This document shows, piece by piece, positions 57,971-64,000 of a DNA stretch of 64,000 nt; positions within the stretch are counted from its first letter, which is position 1; each line of letters opens with the position of its first letter. A model generated the notes under the pieces. It was not told the origin of the DNA and made no database searches. It saw only the letters and a list, made by a program, of their open reading frames with translations. Position numbers and translations under genes: made by a program. The DNA lies in assembly GCF_026013525.1 (NCBI RefSeq), contig NZ_JAPDRA010000012.1, forward strand, positions 55,786 to 119,785. Direction: 5' to 3'. Origin of the DNA: Sphingomonas canadensis. GTDB taxonomy: Bacteria > Pseudomonadota > Alphaproteobacteria > Sphingomonadales > Sphingomonadaceae.

Positions 57971-58855
57971 TCAACGGGCGTCCAGCCACTGCAGAAACGT
58001 CTCGCAGACCGGTGATTGCTTGCGGTCGCGGCGATAGATGAGGTTGATGTTCCAGCGCGTCGGCGGGTCGAGTTCGATTGCCATCACGTCGCTGCGTGAG
58101 ACCGAATCGATCACCTCGTCATCGGCAAAGCCGATCGCCCCCGTCCGGCGCGCGAGTTCGACCACGGTGCGCTGGGTCGATACCTCATGCGCGATCGACG
58201 GGCGGACGCCGAAATCGTTCATCATCGTTTCGACCGCGAGGCGGATATTGTGCGGCTGAACCATCATCACGAACTGCTCGCCATGCAGTTCGCGGAAATG
58301 GATGCGGTCGCGGTTAGCCAGACGATGGTCCGCCGGAACTGCGATCTTCATCCGCCGTTCGCCGATCACTCGCGCCGCCAGATCGAACCCCTGGGGCGGC
58401 GCGCCGATGATCGCGCCGAGATCGACCTCGCCGGTCAGGATGTCGTTGACGACGGTCTGCGGATGGGCGGACTTGATGTTAATCGCAACGCGCGGATGAG
58501 CGCGGGCGAACTCGGCAAGCAGGTCGCACAGCGCCCCTTCCGCGACGACGGGGATCGCCACGGTGCGCAGCGTGCCGGGCAGGCCCAGCCGCAACTGCCC
58601 GATCGCCTCCTGCACCATGTTGAGGCCGGCGAAGCTGCGATCGACTGATTCCAGCAATGCGCTGCCCGCCTCGGTCAGTGTCATCCCGTACCGACCGCGC
58701 TCGAACAGTTTGAAACCGCATTGCTTCTCGAACGCGCCGACCGCGCGGGTAATGCTCGGCTGGGTCGAATTCAGTCGTTCCGCAGCGCGGGTCGCAGAGC
58801 CGGTTTCGGCAACGGTGCGAAATATTTCCAGCGTACGCGCGTCGATCGGATGCAT
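57971..58855 (-). CDS. LysR-family transcriptional regulator
   Basis: Regulator of 294 aa: N-terminal winged helix (LEIFRTVAETGSATRAAERLNSTQPSITRAVGAFEKQCGFKLFERGRYGMTLTEAG) and a two-lobe effector domain. It is convergent with the ring-cleavage unit and divergent from nothing identifiable. It may regulate the aromatic cluster together with the GntR protein. About 170 bases without recognised content separate it from the lasso precursor gene; the 187 bases on its other side also hold nothing recognised. Confidence 0.9.
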   Translation of the reverse strand: MHPIDARTLEIFRTVAETGSATRAAERLNSTQPSITRAVGAFEKQCGFKLFERGRYGMTLTEAGSALLESVDRSFAGLNMVQEAIGQLRLGLPGTLRTVAIPVVAEGALCDLLAEFARAHPRVAINIKSAHPQTVVNDILTGEVDLGAIIGAPPQGFDLAARVIGERRMKIAVPADHRLANRDRIHFRELHGEQFVMMVQPHNIRLAVETMMNDFGVRPSIAHEVSTQRTVVELARRTGAIGFADDEVIDSVSRSDVMAIELDPPTRWNINLIYRRDRKQSPVCETFLQWLDAR

Positions 58856-59024
58856 ACCAAACCTGTATGGGAAGTGCCGAAATCGGCATTTCTCGACAGG
58901 ATTAACCCGAGTTTATGGGCTGCGTCCAGCAGCGGTGCGCGCCCACGGAGCACGCGCCGCACGGGACGGGATCAGCATGCAAGTGGAACGGGTCTGTATC
59001 GGCCAATCGACGCCGCGCCTCGCC

Positions 59025-59192
59025 TCAGGACGGGCCGAGGGTGCGGTTGAACGTGGGCACGTAAAGGTCGACGGTGGACGAGTAGGACTTTTGCGTCCCC
59101 GACGCGATCTCCGCCTCGATCAGGTCCGGCGTAGTCCAACGCGCGCGACGCGGCGCAGTATCGGTTTCCGGTGCTCGTTCGCGATTCGACAT
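59025..59192 (-). CDS. Candidate lasso-peptide precursor (55 aa)
   Basis: Not in a standard gene call, but well supported: ATG 59192 has GGAGG nine bases upstream, and it is divergent from the maturation genes. Leader: MSNRERAPETDTAPRRAR, then W19-T-T-P22-D-L24, the W/Y-xx-P-x-L motif that B1 (PqqD-like) proteins bind. By the usual spacing from that motif the core begins at S36: SYSSTVDLYVPTFNRTLGPS, with S1 and D7 as a possible ring pair (7-residue macrolactam) and a C-terminal Ser suited to kinase modification. The Thr usually found at -2 is Gln here (a Thr is at -3), and Ser at position 1 is uncommon, so the exact core is uncertain. Confidence 0.65.
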   Translation of the reverse strand: MSNRERAPETDTAPRRARWTTPDLIEAEIASGTQKSYSSTVDLYVPTFNRTLGPS

Positions 59193-59223
59193 GGTTCACG
59201 CCCTCCAGCTTGTGTCGGAGGCG

Positions 59224-59252
59224 ATCCTGCGCAATTGCGACGATCGCGTCAA
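59224..59252 (-). promoter_or_regulatory. Possible promoter of the precursor gene
   Basis: Minus strand: TTGACG (59252-59247), 17 bases, CAGGAT (59229-59224). It would start transcription about 25 bases before the precursor ATG, leaving room for its GGAGG. The -10 is weak. Confidence 0.35.
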
Positions 59253-59290
59253 CCAAAAACTTCAGAAAAATGCAGCATAACATACTTAGA

Positions 59291-59296
59291 TATAAT
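59291..59296 (+). promoter_or_regulatory. -10 box for the lasso maturation operon
   Basis: TATAAT within a locally AT-rich stretch (about 59253-59318), about 40 bases before the kinase-like gene. No good -35 at normal spacing. Confidence 0.4.
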
Positions 59297-59335
59297 GATA
59301 ATGTTTAGTCTTTCGTACGTGCGCCGGGCGCGGCG

Positions 59336-60262
59336 ATGAGGTGGTATCGAGTCTCCGGCCTGACCGTGACGAGCGATATCGCGTTGCCCAGTTTTACTGA
59401 GATCGAGTGCGCCGATCCGGCAGATATCGTCGTCCGCGCGGGCGAGGTGCCCGCGCAGATCGCAAACGCGCGGCTCATCGGGCCGAACTGGTATCTGGCA
59501 CACGACAGCATCGTGCTCGGCATTCCCGGAGTGGTGCGGATGATGATGCGCGGCGGCGACACGCTGATCTATGCGGTCGAGCCGGGCGCCGCGCCGGAAG
59601 AGGTGGCGATCTTCCTGACCGGCACCGGCATCGGCATCCTGCTGCATCAGCGGCGCGCGATCGTGCTGCATGCCAGCGCGGTGCGGGTCGGCGATCACGC
59701 AGTGCTGTTCTGTGGCCCGTCGGGCGAAGGCAAGTCGACGTTGGCGGCTGTCTTGTGCGAGGCCGGGCATGATCTGGTCGCCGACGACTTCTGCCGGATC
59801 GAGCTGCGCGAGGGGGCTGCGCCGCTGGTCCATCCCGATGGCCGCCAGATGCGGCTGTGGGAGGACGCGACCGAAGGGCTGGGGATCGCCGCGCGCCGCG
59901 GTGCGCAGGTGCGCAGCGCGATCCGCAAGTTCTACGTGGCGCCGCGCGCGGTGACCGCCCGGCCGTTACGGATCGGCGCGATCTATGCGCTGCGCGAGGC
60001 GCGCGCGCCGTTCGCGCCGGGGCTGCATGCGTCCAACAGCGTCGATGCGGCGCTGCTGATCCGGCGCAACGCCTATCGCCCGTTGCTGGTGCGCGAGATG
60101 GATCAGCGCGCGCTCTATTTCGAGGCGGCGACGCGGCTGGTGCGCGATGTCGGGATCCATATCCTGGCCCGGCCGCTCGACTTCGCCGCGCTGCCCGATG
60201 CCGTCGTGACGCTGAAGTCGCACTGGCGCGCACTGGAGCTGGGCGTGGAGCGGGCGGCATGA
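59336..60262 (+). CDS. HPr kinase-like protein of a lasso-peptide cluster
   Basis: ATP-dependent kinase of 308 aa related to the HPr kinase C-terminal domain. Walker A GPSGEGKST (127-135) and the Walker B-like DLVADD (146-151) are intact, with the HASAV segment before them. In paeninodin-type lasso clusters such kinases phosphorylate the C-terminal Ser of the precursor; the candidate precursor here ends in Ser. It opens the four-gene maturation operon and overlaps the sulfotransferase by four bases (ATGA). Confidence 0.85.
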   Translation: MRWYRVSGLTVTSDIALPSFTEIECADPADIVVRAGEVPAQIANARLIGPNWYLAHDSIVLGIPGVVRMMMRGGDTLIYAVEPGAAPEEVAIFLTGTGIGILLHQRRAIVLHASAVRVGDHAVLFCGPSGEGKSTLAAVLCEAGHDLVADDFCRIELREGAAPLVHPDGRQMRLWEDATEGLGIAARRGAQVRSAIRKFYVAPRAVTARPLRIGAIYALREARAPFAPGLHASNSVDAALLIRRNAYRPLLVREMDQRALYFEAATRLVRDVGIHILARPLDFAALPDAVVTLKSHWRALELGVERAA

Positions 60263-61161
60263 AGCGGCGCATCTGGCTCGCGTCCTATCCCAAGTCGGGC
60301 AATACTTGGCTGCGGCTGCTGCTCGCGAATTTGCGCGCCGATCGGCCCGCCGACATCAATCGCCTGCCGACCGAACCCGCGCTGGCCAGCGCCCGCGCAC
60401 CGTTCGACCGCGTCACACTGCTCGCCTCCGGCCTGCTGACCCCCGACGAGTGCGACCTGCTCCGCCCCGCCGCCTATCGCGCGATGGCACGGATCGACGA
60501 TCCTGAGGAGGATGAGGGTGCCGCCGGGATCGACGACACGATCTTCGTCAAGACGCATGATGCGTGGACGCACAATGCGGCGGGAGAAGCGATGCTGGCC
60601 GGCGCGGATGCGGCGGCGGGCGCGATCCTGATCGTGCGCGATCCGCGCGACATCGTCGCGTCGCTGGCGCATCACAACGCATCGCCATGCGACGCCGCAA
60701 TCGGCTTCATGGCCGATCCCGCAGCGCGCTTTGCCGAGCCGCGTGACGGCCAGCCGACGCAACTGCGCCAGACGCTGACCGACTGGAGCGGGTTTCAGGC
60801 GAGCTGGCTCGATCAGCGCGAGATACCCGTCCACCTGATCCGGTATGAGGATCTGCAGGCCGATGCCGGGGGCGCGTTGGCGCGCGCACTCGCCTTTTTC
60901 GGGGTGGATGCCAGCGCGGCGCAATGTGCGCGCGCGGCGGAGTTCGCGCGGTTCGGGCGGGTGCAGGACCAGGAGCAACGGCTCGGCTTTGGCGAGGCGC
61001 CACGGCCGCAACTGGCGACCCGCTTCTTCCGGCGCGGCGCGGCGGGCGGTTGGCGCGACGAACTGACGCCGACCCAAGCCGATCGGGTCGAGGCGGCACA
61101 CGCGGCGATGATGGTGCGGCTTGGCTATCCACTCACAGAACGGAGACGGGAATGCGCGTGA
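60259..61161 (+). CDS. PAPS-dependent sulfotransferase in a lasso-peptide cluster
   Basis: Sulfotransferase of 300 aa. The 5'-phosphosulfate loop is YPKSGNTW (10-17) and the 3'-phosphate site VRDPRDIVAS (126-135); both are canonical, so the enzyme is probably active. It transfers sulfate from PAPS to a hydroxyl group. It is embedded in the operon: ATGA overlap with the kinase gene, ten-base overlap with the B1 gene. This placement argues that the precursor or mature peptide is its substrate; Tyr37, Tyr44 or Ser/Thr side chains would be acceptors. Modification of another metabolite is the alternative. Confidence 0.9.
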   Translation: MKRRIWLASYPKSGNTWLRLLLANLRADRPADINRLPTEPALASARAPFDRVTLLASGLLTPDECDLLRPAAYRAMARIDDPEEDEGAAGIDDTIFVKTHDAWTHNAAGEAMLAGADAAAGAILIVRDPRDIVASLAHHNASPCDAAIGFMADPAARFAEPRDGQPTQLRQTLTDWSGFQASWLDQREIPVHLIRYEDLQADAGGALARALAFFGVDASAAQCARAAEFARFGRVQDQEQRLGFGEAPRPQLATRFFRRGAAGGWRDELTPTQADRVEAAHAAMMVRLGYPLTERRRECA

Positions 61162-61421
61162 TCGGACAAGGCCGGGATTGGATCAGCAGCGAGTTGGGCG
61201 ACGAGCTGATGATGATGAACATCGAACGTGGTATCTATGTCGGGCTCAACGCGATGGGCGCGCACATCTGGCGGCTGATCGAGGCGCCGCGGGCGGTGGG
61301 CGATATCTGCGCCGCGCTGGTCGATGCGTTCGAGGTTGATGCAGGGACCTGCCGGGCCGAGGTCGAGGCGTTCGTCGACAAGATGGAGGCGCGCGGGCTG
61401 GTCACGGTCGAAGAGGCCTGA
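61152..61421 (+). CDS. PqqD-like RiPP recognition element (lasso B1)
   Basis: Small winged-helix protein of 89 aa of the PqqD family: WISSELGDELMMMNIERGIYVGLNAMGAHIWRLIEAPRAVGDICAALVDAF, ending EAFVDKMEARGLVTV. In lasso systems the stand-alone B1 binds the precursor leader and presents it to the B2 protease and the cyclase. GGAG lies seven bases before ATG 61152. It is followed after six bases by the cyclase gene; the B2 transglutaminase-like protease, which usually follows B1, is not here. Confidence 0.88.
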   Translation: MRVIGQGRDWISSELGDELMMMNIERGIYVGLNAMGAHIWRLIEAPRAVGDICAALVDAFEVDAGTCRAEVEAFVDKMEARGLVTVEEA

Positions 61422-61427
61422 TCCGGG

Positions 61428-63308
61428 GTGGCGGGGATTTTCGGCCTGTTGCGGCGCGATGGTGCCGCGGCTTCGCCCCGCGACATGGCGCGGATGGCGC
61501 GGCAGCTCGCTCCGCTCGCCCCGTCAGGGTGCCGCAGCGAGACGCTGGGCGAACTGGGCGTTGGCATCTGTCACGCGCCGCTGCGCGCGATCGACCGGAT
61601 CGACGGCGTACCGATCAGCGACGCGCAAGCCGGCATAACGCTGGTCGCGTCGGCCCGGCTCGACGACCGCGCCGGGCTGGGCGCAGCGATTGACATCGCA
61701 CCTGCCGAGCTGGCGCGGATGACCGACAGCGCGCTGATCCTGCGTGCGTGGCTGCGCTGGGGCGAGGACTTCGTATCGCACCTGCTCGGCGATTTCGTGG
61801 TCGCGATCTGGGACGAACGCCGCCGCCGTCTGGTGCTCGCCCGCGACCCGATGGGACAGCGCGACCTGTTCTATCATGTCGGGCGCGACCTGCTCGCCTT
61901 TGCGCCCGATGTGCCAGGGCTATGGGCGCTGAGCGAGGTGCCCCGCGCGCTTGAAGATTCGATGCTATGCAACGCGCTGACCCAGGATTTCACCGCCACT
62001 CCCGGCGCGACGCTGTTCACCGGAATCGACAGTCTTCCCGGCGGCCATCTGCTGATCGCCCAGCCGGGGCGCGAACCCGAACTTCGCGCCTATTGGGAGC
62101 CGCATGCATCTTCGGCGCATATCGGGCGCGACGAGTCCTATTATGTCGAGGCCTATCGGGCGATTTTGGGTGACGCGGTGGCAACACGGCTGGATGGGCT
62201 GGAGAAGCCGCCTGGCCTGTTGCTCAGCGGCGGTTTCGACAGCAGTGCGATCGCGGGACTGGCGCGCGACCCGCTCGAGCGATCCGGGCAGCGGCTTGTC
62301 GCTGCAGCGTCGGTCATGCCGTCCGATTATTCCGGGACGATCCGCCATGCCGGGCGCTGGGTTGACCTGTGCGCGCGTGACATGCCCTGGCTGGACATCC
62401 GGCGGGTAACGCGCGACGGCCTGGACCCGATCGCCGATATTCAACGCCGGCTGACCGAACGGCAGACGCTGCCATCGGTCTATGACCCGGTGGACGCGGC
62501 CCTATGCGCCGAACTGGCGTCGGGGGGCGCGCGGCTGGCGATGGACGGGCATGGGGGTGACTATACGCTCAACCCGCGCGGGCGGCACGCGCTCGCCCGC
62601 TGGCTGGCGGTTGGTGAGTATCGGCGATTTGCGCGCGAACTGCTCGCCGCGCGCCGCACCTCCAACCGCTCAATCGCCTCGCTGGTCCGGCATGATGTTG
62701 TGCCGCACTTGCTGCCGGCGCGGCTGCGGCGCTGGGCCGCAGCGCGACAACGCGCGCAACTGCCGGTGCAGCGCGGCTTTGTCGAGACGGCGGGAAGTAC
62801 GCCGCTCGATCGTAAAGGGCGCGGCGGGCTATGCTGGGCGATTGATCTGGTGCGGCGCAGCAGCGGCAGCGCGTCAGGCTTTGCGCGCCATGGCCTCACG
62901 CTCAGCCGTCCGTTTCACGACCGTCGGGTGGTGGAACTCGCTTTGGCTATTCCCCCGGATCTGCACGTCCGCGATGGCCATAGTCGGCACCTCGCGCGGA
63001 CCGCGCTCCAGGACGTCTATCCCGCTGAGTTTCAGCGCCGCGGCCGCGCCAATGATGATCCCTTTCCCGATTTCCAGCCCGCGATCGACCGCGCGCGCCC
63101 GGCGCTACTCGCCGATCTCGAGCGAATGCAGCAATCTCCGTCGCTGGCCGTGATGATCGACTTCTCCCGCCTTCGTAGCCTCCTGGCGGCCATGCCGCCG
63201 GGCGCGCATCGATCGGGCTGGGAACAGGACACGCACACCGCGCTCAACACCTATTGCGTCGCCCGCTATGTCGAGTGGTTCCGACGGGACAACCGGCTCG
63301 CAGACTGA
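61428..63308 (+). CDS. Asparagine-synthetase-like lasso cyclase (C protein)
   Basis: Enzyme of 626 aa with the AsnB domain order: N-terminal glutaminase-like domain (about 1-220) and C-terminal ATP-pyrophosphatase domain with SGGFDSS (267-273). The Cys2 nucleophile of AsnB is Ala here (MAGIFG), so the protein cannot use glutamine and must join another amine, as expected for a lasso macrolactam synthetase that links the core N terminus to an Asp/Glu side chain. GTG start at 61428, six bases after B1. LSRPFHDRRVVELALAIP near the end is typical of the family. Confidence 0.88.
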   Translation: MAGIFGLLRRDGAAASPRDMARMARQLAPLAPSGCRSETLGELGVGICHAPLRAIDRIDGVPISDAQAGITLVASARLDDRAGLGAAIDIAPAELARMTDSALILRAWLRWGEDFVSHLLGDFVVAIWDERRRRLVLARDPMGQRDLFYHVGRDLLAFAPDVPGLWALSEVPRALEDSMLCNALTQDFTATPGATLFTGIDSLPGGHLLIAQPGREPELRAYWEPHASSAHIGRDESYYVEAYRAILGDAVATRLDGLEKPPGLLLSGGFDSSAIAGLARDPLERSGQRLVAAASVMPSDYSGTIRHAGRWVDLCARDMPWLDIRRVTRDGLDPIADIQRRLTERQTLPSVYDPVDAALCAELASGGARLAMDGHGGDYTLNPRGRHALARWLAVGEYRRFARELLAARRTSNRSIASLVRHDVVPHLLPARLRRWAAARQRAQLPVQRGFVETAGSTPLDRKGRGGLCWAIDLVRRSSGSASGFARHGLTLSRPFHDRRVVELALAIPPDLHVRDGHSRHLARTALQDVYPAEFQRRGRANDDPFPDFQPAIDRARPALLADLERMQQSPSLAVMIDFSRLRSLLAAMPPGAHRSGWEQDTHTALNTYCVARYVEWFRRDNRLAD

Positions 63309-63730
63309 ACGTGCCGCAACCGTCTCGTTGACGGTACACGGGATTTTGATCTCAGGTGAAGGGGCGGATCCGAACTGGTCGATGTCCGCTTCTGCTGTTT
63401 CATAGCCAAAAGCAGCCAGTCCTCTGTCGGCCCGATGTCCGTCATCCGCGCGCGTCCGCGAATCGCCGGCCGGGGCCTTGTCGTCGCGCAGTGCAAGCAC
63501 GGAATATGTCCGCGCGAGAGCGCAGACATCCGCACGAAGATATTTGATGGATATTTGACGCGCGGGTTACTGATGTAGCTAAGTCATTGAAATCAATGGT
63601 GACATCTACGGGAATCGAGGTATGAGATTACGTAATTGTATTTACACGATAATAGGTCAGTCCGTGATTTTGATACCATCAGAAGTGCCAGAAAATTCAT
63701 ATCGAGTGGGAATTTTGTACGCGGACTCGG
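63309..63730. other. Region without recognised genes, AT-richer than its surroundings
   Basis: No convincing coding sequence, RNA or terminator. Small open frames on the plus strand (for example 63356-63547) show no family likeness and no good ribosome-binding site. From about 63540 the sequence becomes clearly AT-richer than the rest of the window, which suggests foreign or decayed DNA between the lasso operon and the transposon remains. Confidence 0.6.
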
Positions 63731-63878
63731 TCAGGTAGTTTCATGGCAGGCCTGAGATTTGGGCTTCGGTCCCCGTTTCTGAGCGAAGGGTGAGGCCGGT
63801 ATTTGCCTCCATATCGGCGAGCCATTCGGGGGAGCCGACCGGCCTTCCGATGTTTTTCGCCTTGCGCAATGCGCTTCT
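63731..63878 (-). pseudogene. C-terminal relic of a REP-associated tyrosine transposase
   Basis: On the minus strand: LRKAKNIGRPVGSPEWLADM, then EANTGLTL, and after a +1 shift KRGPKPKSQACHETT*, the C terminus of Y1/RAYT transposases (GRPLGS...L..LE..TGR.L..KRGPKP). One extra base splits the two parts, and the N-terminal catalytic domain is cut off where the IS3-type end begins (about 63878). Confidence 0.65.
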
Positions 63879-64000
63879 GACCCTGGTCCCGATTTGTATC
63901 CGGCCAGAAGGAGAGATCTGGCGCTTCATCGGCCGGGGTTAACCCCGGCCGATGAAGCAAATTCGGTCGGTGTCATGAACCCCAGGGATGTGTGAGGTCG
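63878..64000 (-). mobile_element. Right-hand part of an IS3-family element with the end of its transposase
   Basis: The window closes inside an IS3-family orfB on the minus strand: the last codons (64000-63926) read RPHTSLGFMTPTEFASSAGVN, PGR, stop, and the HTSLG-TP-EFA ending is typical of this integrase-type transposase. The element's outer end is probably TGACCCTGGTCCCGATT beginning at 63878, where the RAYT homology stops. The left part of the transposase lies beyond 64000. Confidence 0.75.
63923..63958. repeat. 36-bp perfect palindrome at the transposase 3' end
   Basis: GCTTCATCGGCCGGGGTT and its exact complement abut without a spacer. It spans the transposase stop codon (63928-63926) and could form an 18-bp hairpin that blocks read-through from or into the element. 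No T run follows. Confidence 0.7.

Noticed and set aside
58977..59100. Plus-strand frame from ATG 58977 as an alternative lasso precursor
   Set aside because: No W/Y-xx-P-x-L leader motif, no plausible ring acceptor at position 7-9, and the frame runs on as a long low-complexity Arg-rich ORF.
58972..59283. 103-aa minus-strand frame overlapping the lasso precursor
   Set aside because: It is in a different frame from the 55-aa ORF, has no ribosome-binding site of note, and lacks any leader or core motif.
63356..63547. Small plus-strand ORF after the cyclase gene as a B2 protease or exporter fragment
   Set aside because: Only 63 codons, no Cys-His-Asp transglutaminase-like pattern, no hydrophobic segment and no ribosome-binding site.
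1..64000. CRISPR arrays, rRNA operons, integrase with attachment sites
   Set aside because: No regularly spaced repeats, no rRNA-like sequence, and no tyrosine or serine integrase gene were seen; the only mobile DNA is the IS5-type relic, the RAYT relic and the IS3-family end.

Overview
The window is GC-rich (roughly two thirds G+C), densely coded alphaproteobacterial chromosome, almost certainly from a sphingomonad (Sphingomonadaceae). The signs are four large TonB-dependent receptors of the Sphingomonas type, homogentisate-route aromatic catabolism, secreted S9, amidohydrolase and Ntn-hydrolase enzymes, DUF3604, many FCD-type GntR regulators, and a lasso-type RiPP locus with an HPr-kinase-like gene. 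I see no rRNA, tRNA, CRISPR or replication genes. This is an accessory catabolic region built from self-contained modules, each with its own regulator and, in several cases, its own repeated operator.

Layout: (1) 1-4.9 kb: end of an APC permease, a Rieske ferredoxin, hmgA and hppD (tyrosine to homogentisate ring cleavage), a divergent TetR gene with a palindromic operator over its start, and a short asparaginase-fold protein. (2) 5.1-12.7 kb: a BKACE enzyme, TonB receptor, M14-like DUF2817 hydrolase, MFS carrier, SDR and FCD-GntR, tied together by a GATCTTTGATC element at three promoters. (3) 12.7-15.8 kb: Lrp, a Leu/Phe-type amino acid dehydrogenase, a small ACT protein and an aromatic aminotransferase. 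(4) 15.9-29.8 kb: an eight-gene minus-strand operon (GGT-like Ntn hydrolase, TonB receptor, S1P-lyase-like decarboxylase, SnoaL, esterase, amidohydrolase, APC permease, FAD amine/amino acid oxidase) facing an AraC gene and an S9 peptidase. (5) 29.9-31.2 kb: GntR plus an acyl-CoA thioesterase.

(6) 31.3-45.7 kb: a divergent locus that reconstructs complete use of (anhydro-)N-acetylmuramic acid: TonB receptor, sodium symporter, AnmK, MurQ, NagA, SIS-type GlcN6P deaminase, a BadF-type sugar kinase and a D-lactate dehydrogenase for the lactate released by MurQ, with a NagQ-like GntR and matching boxes. (7) 45.7-47.1 kb: a scar with the tail of an IS5-type transposase, an SDR gene, and fused fragments of mhpE and mhpD. 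(8) 47.2-58.9 kb: an aromatic degradation cluster (TonB receptor, Baeyer-Villiger monooxygenase, MhpC-like hydrolase, MhpB-like and VOC-type extradiol dioxygenases, WrbA, LysR) in which the 12-mer CTTGCATGCTAG or a close variant recurs five times around the promoters, probably bound by the local FCD-GntR.

(9) 59.0-63.3 kb: a lasso-peptide-type cluster: a divergent 55-residue precursor, an HPr-kinase-like protein, a PAPS sulfotransferase, a PqqD-like recognition element (B1) and an asparagine-synthetase-like cyclase (C). The usual B2 leader protease and an exporter are absent from the window. The cluster abuts an AT-richer stretch, a frameshifted REP-associated transposase relic and the end of an IS3-family element that runs off the right edge.
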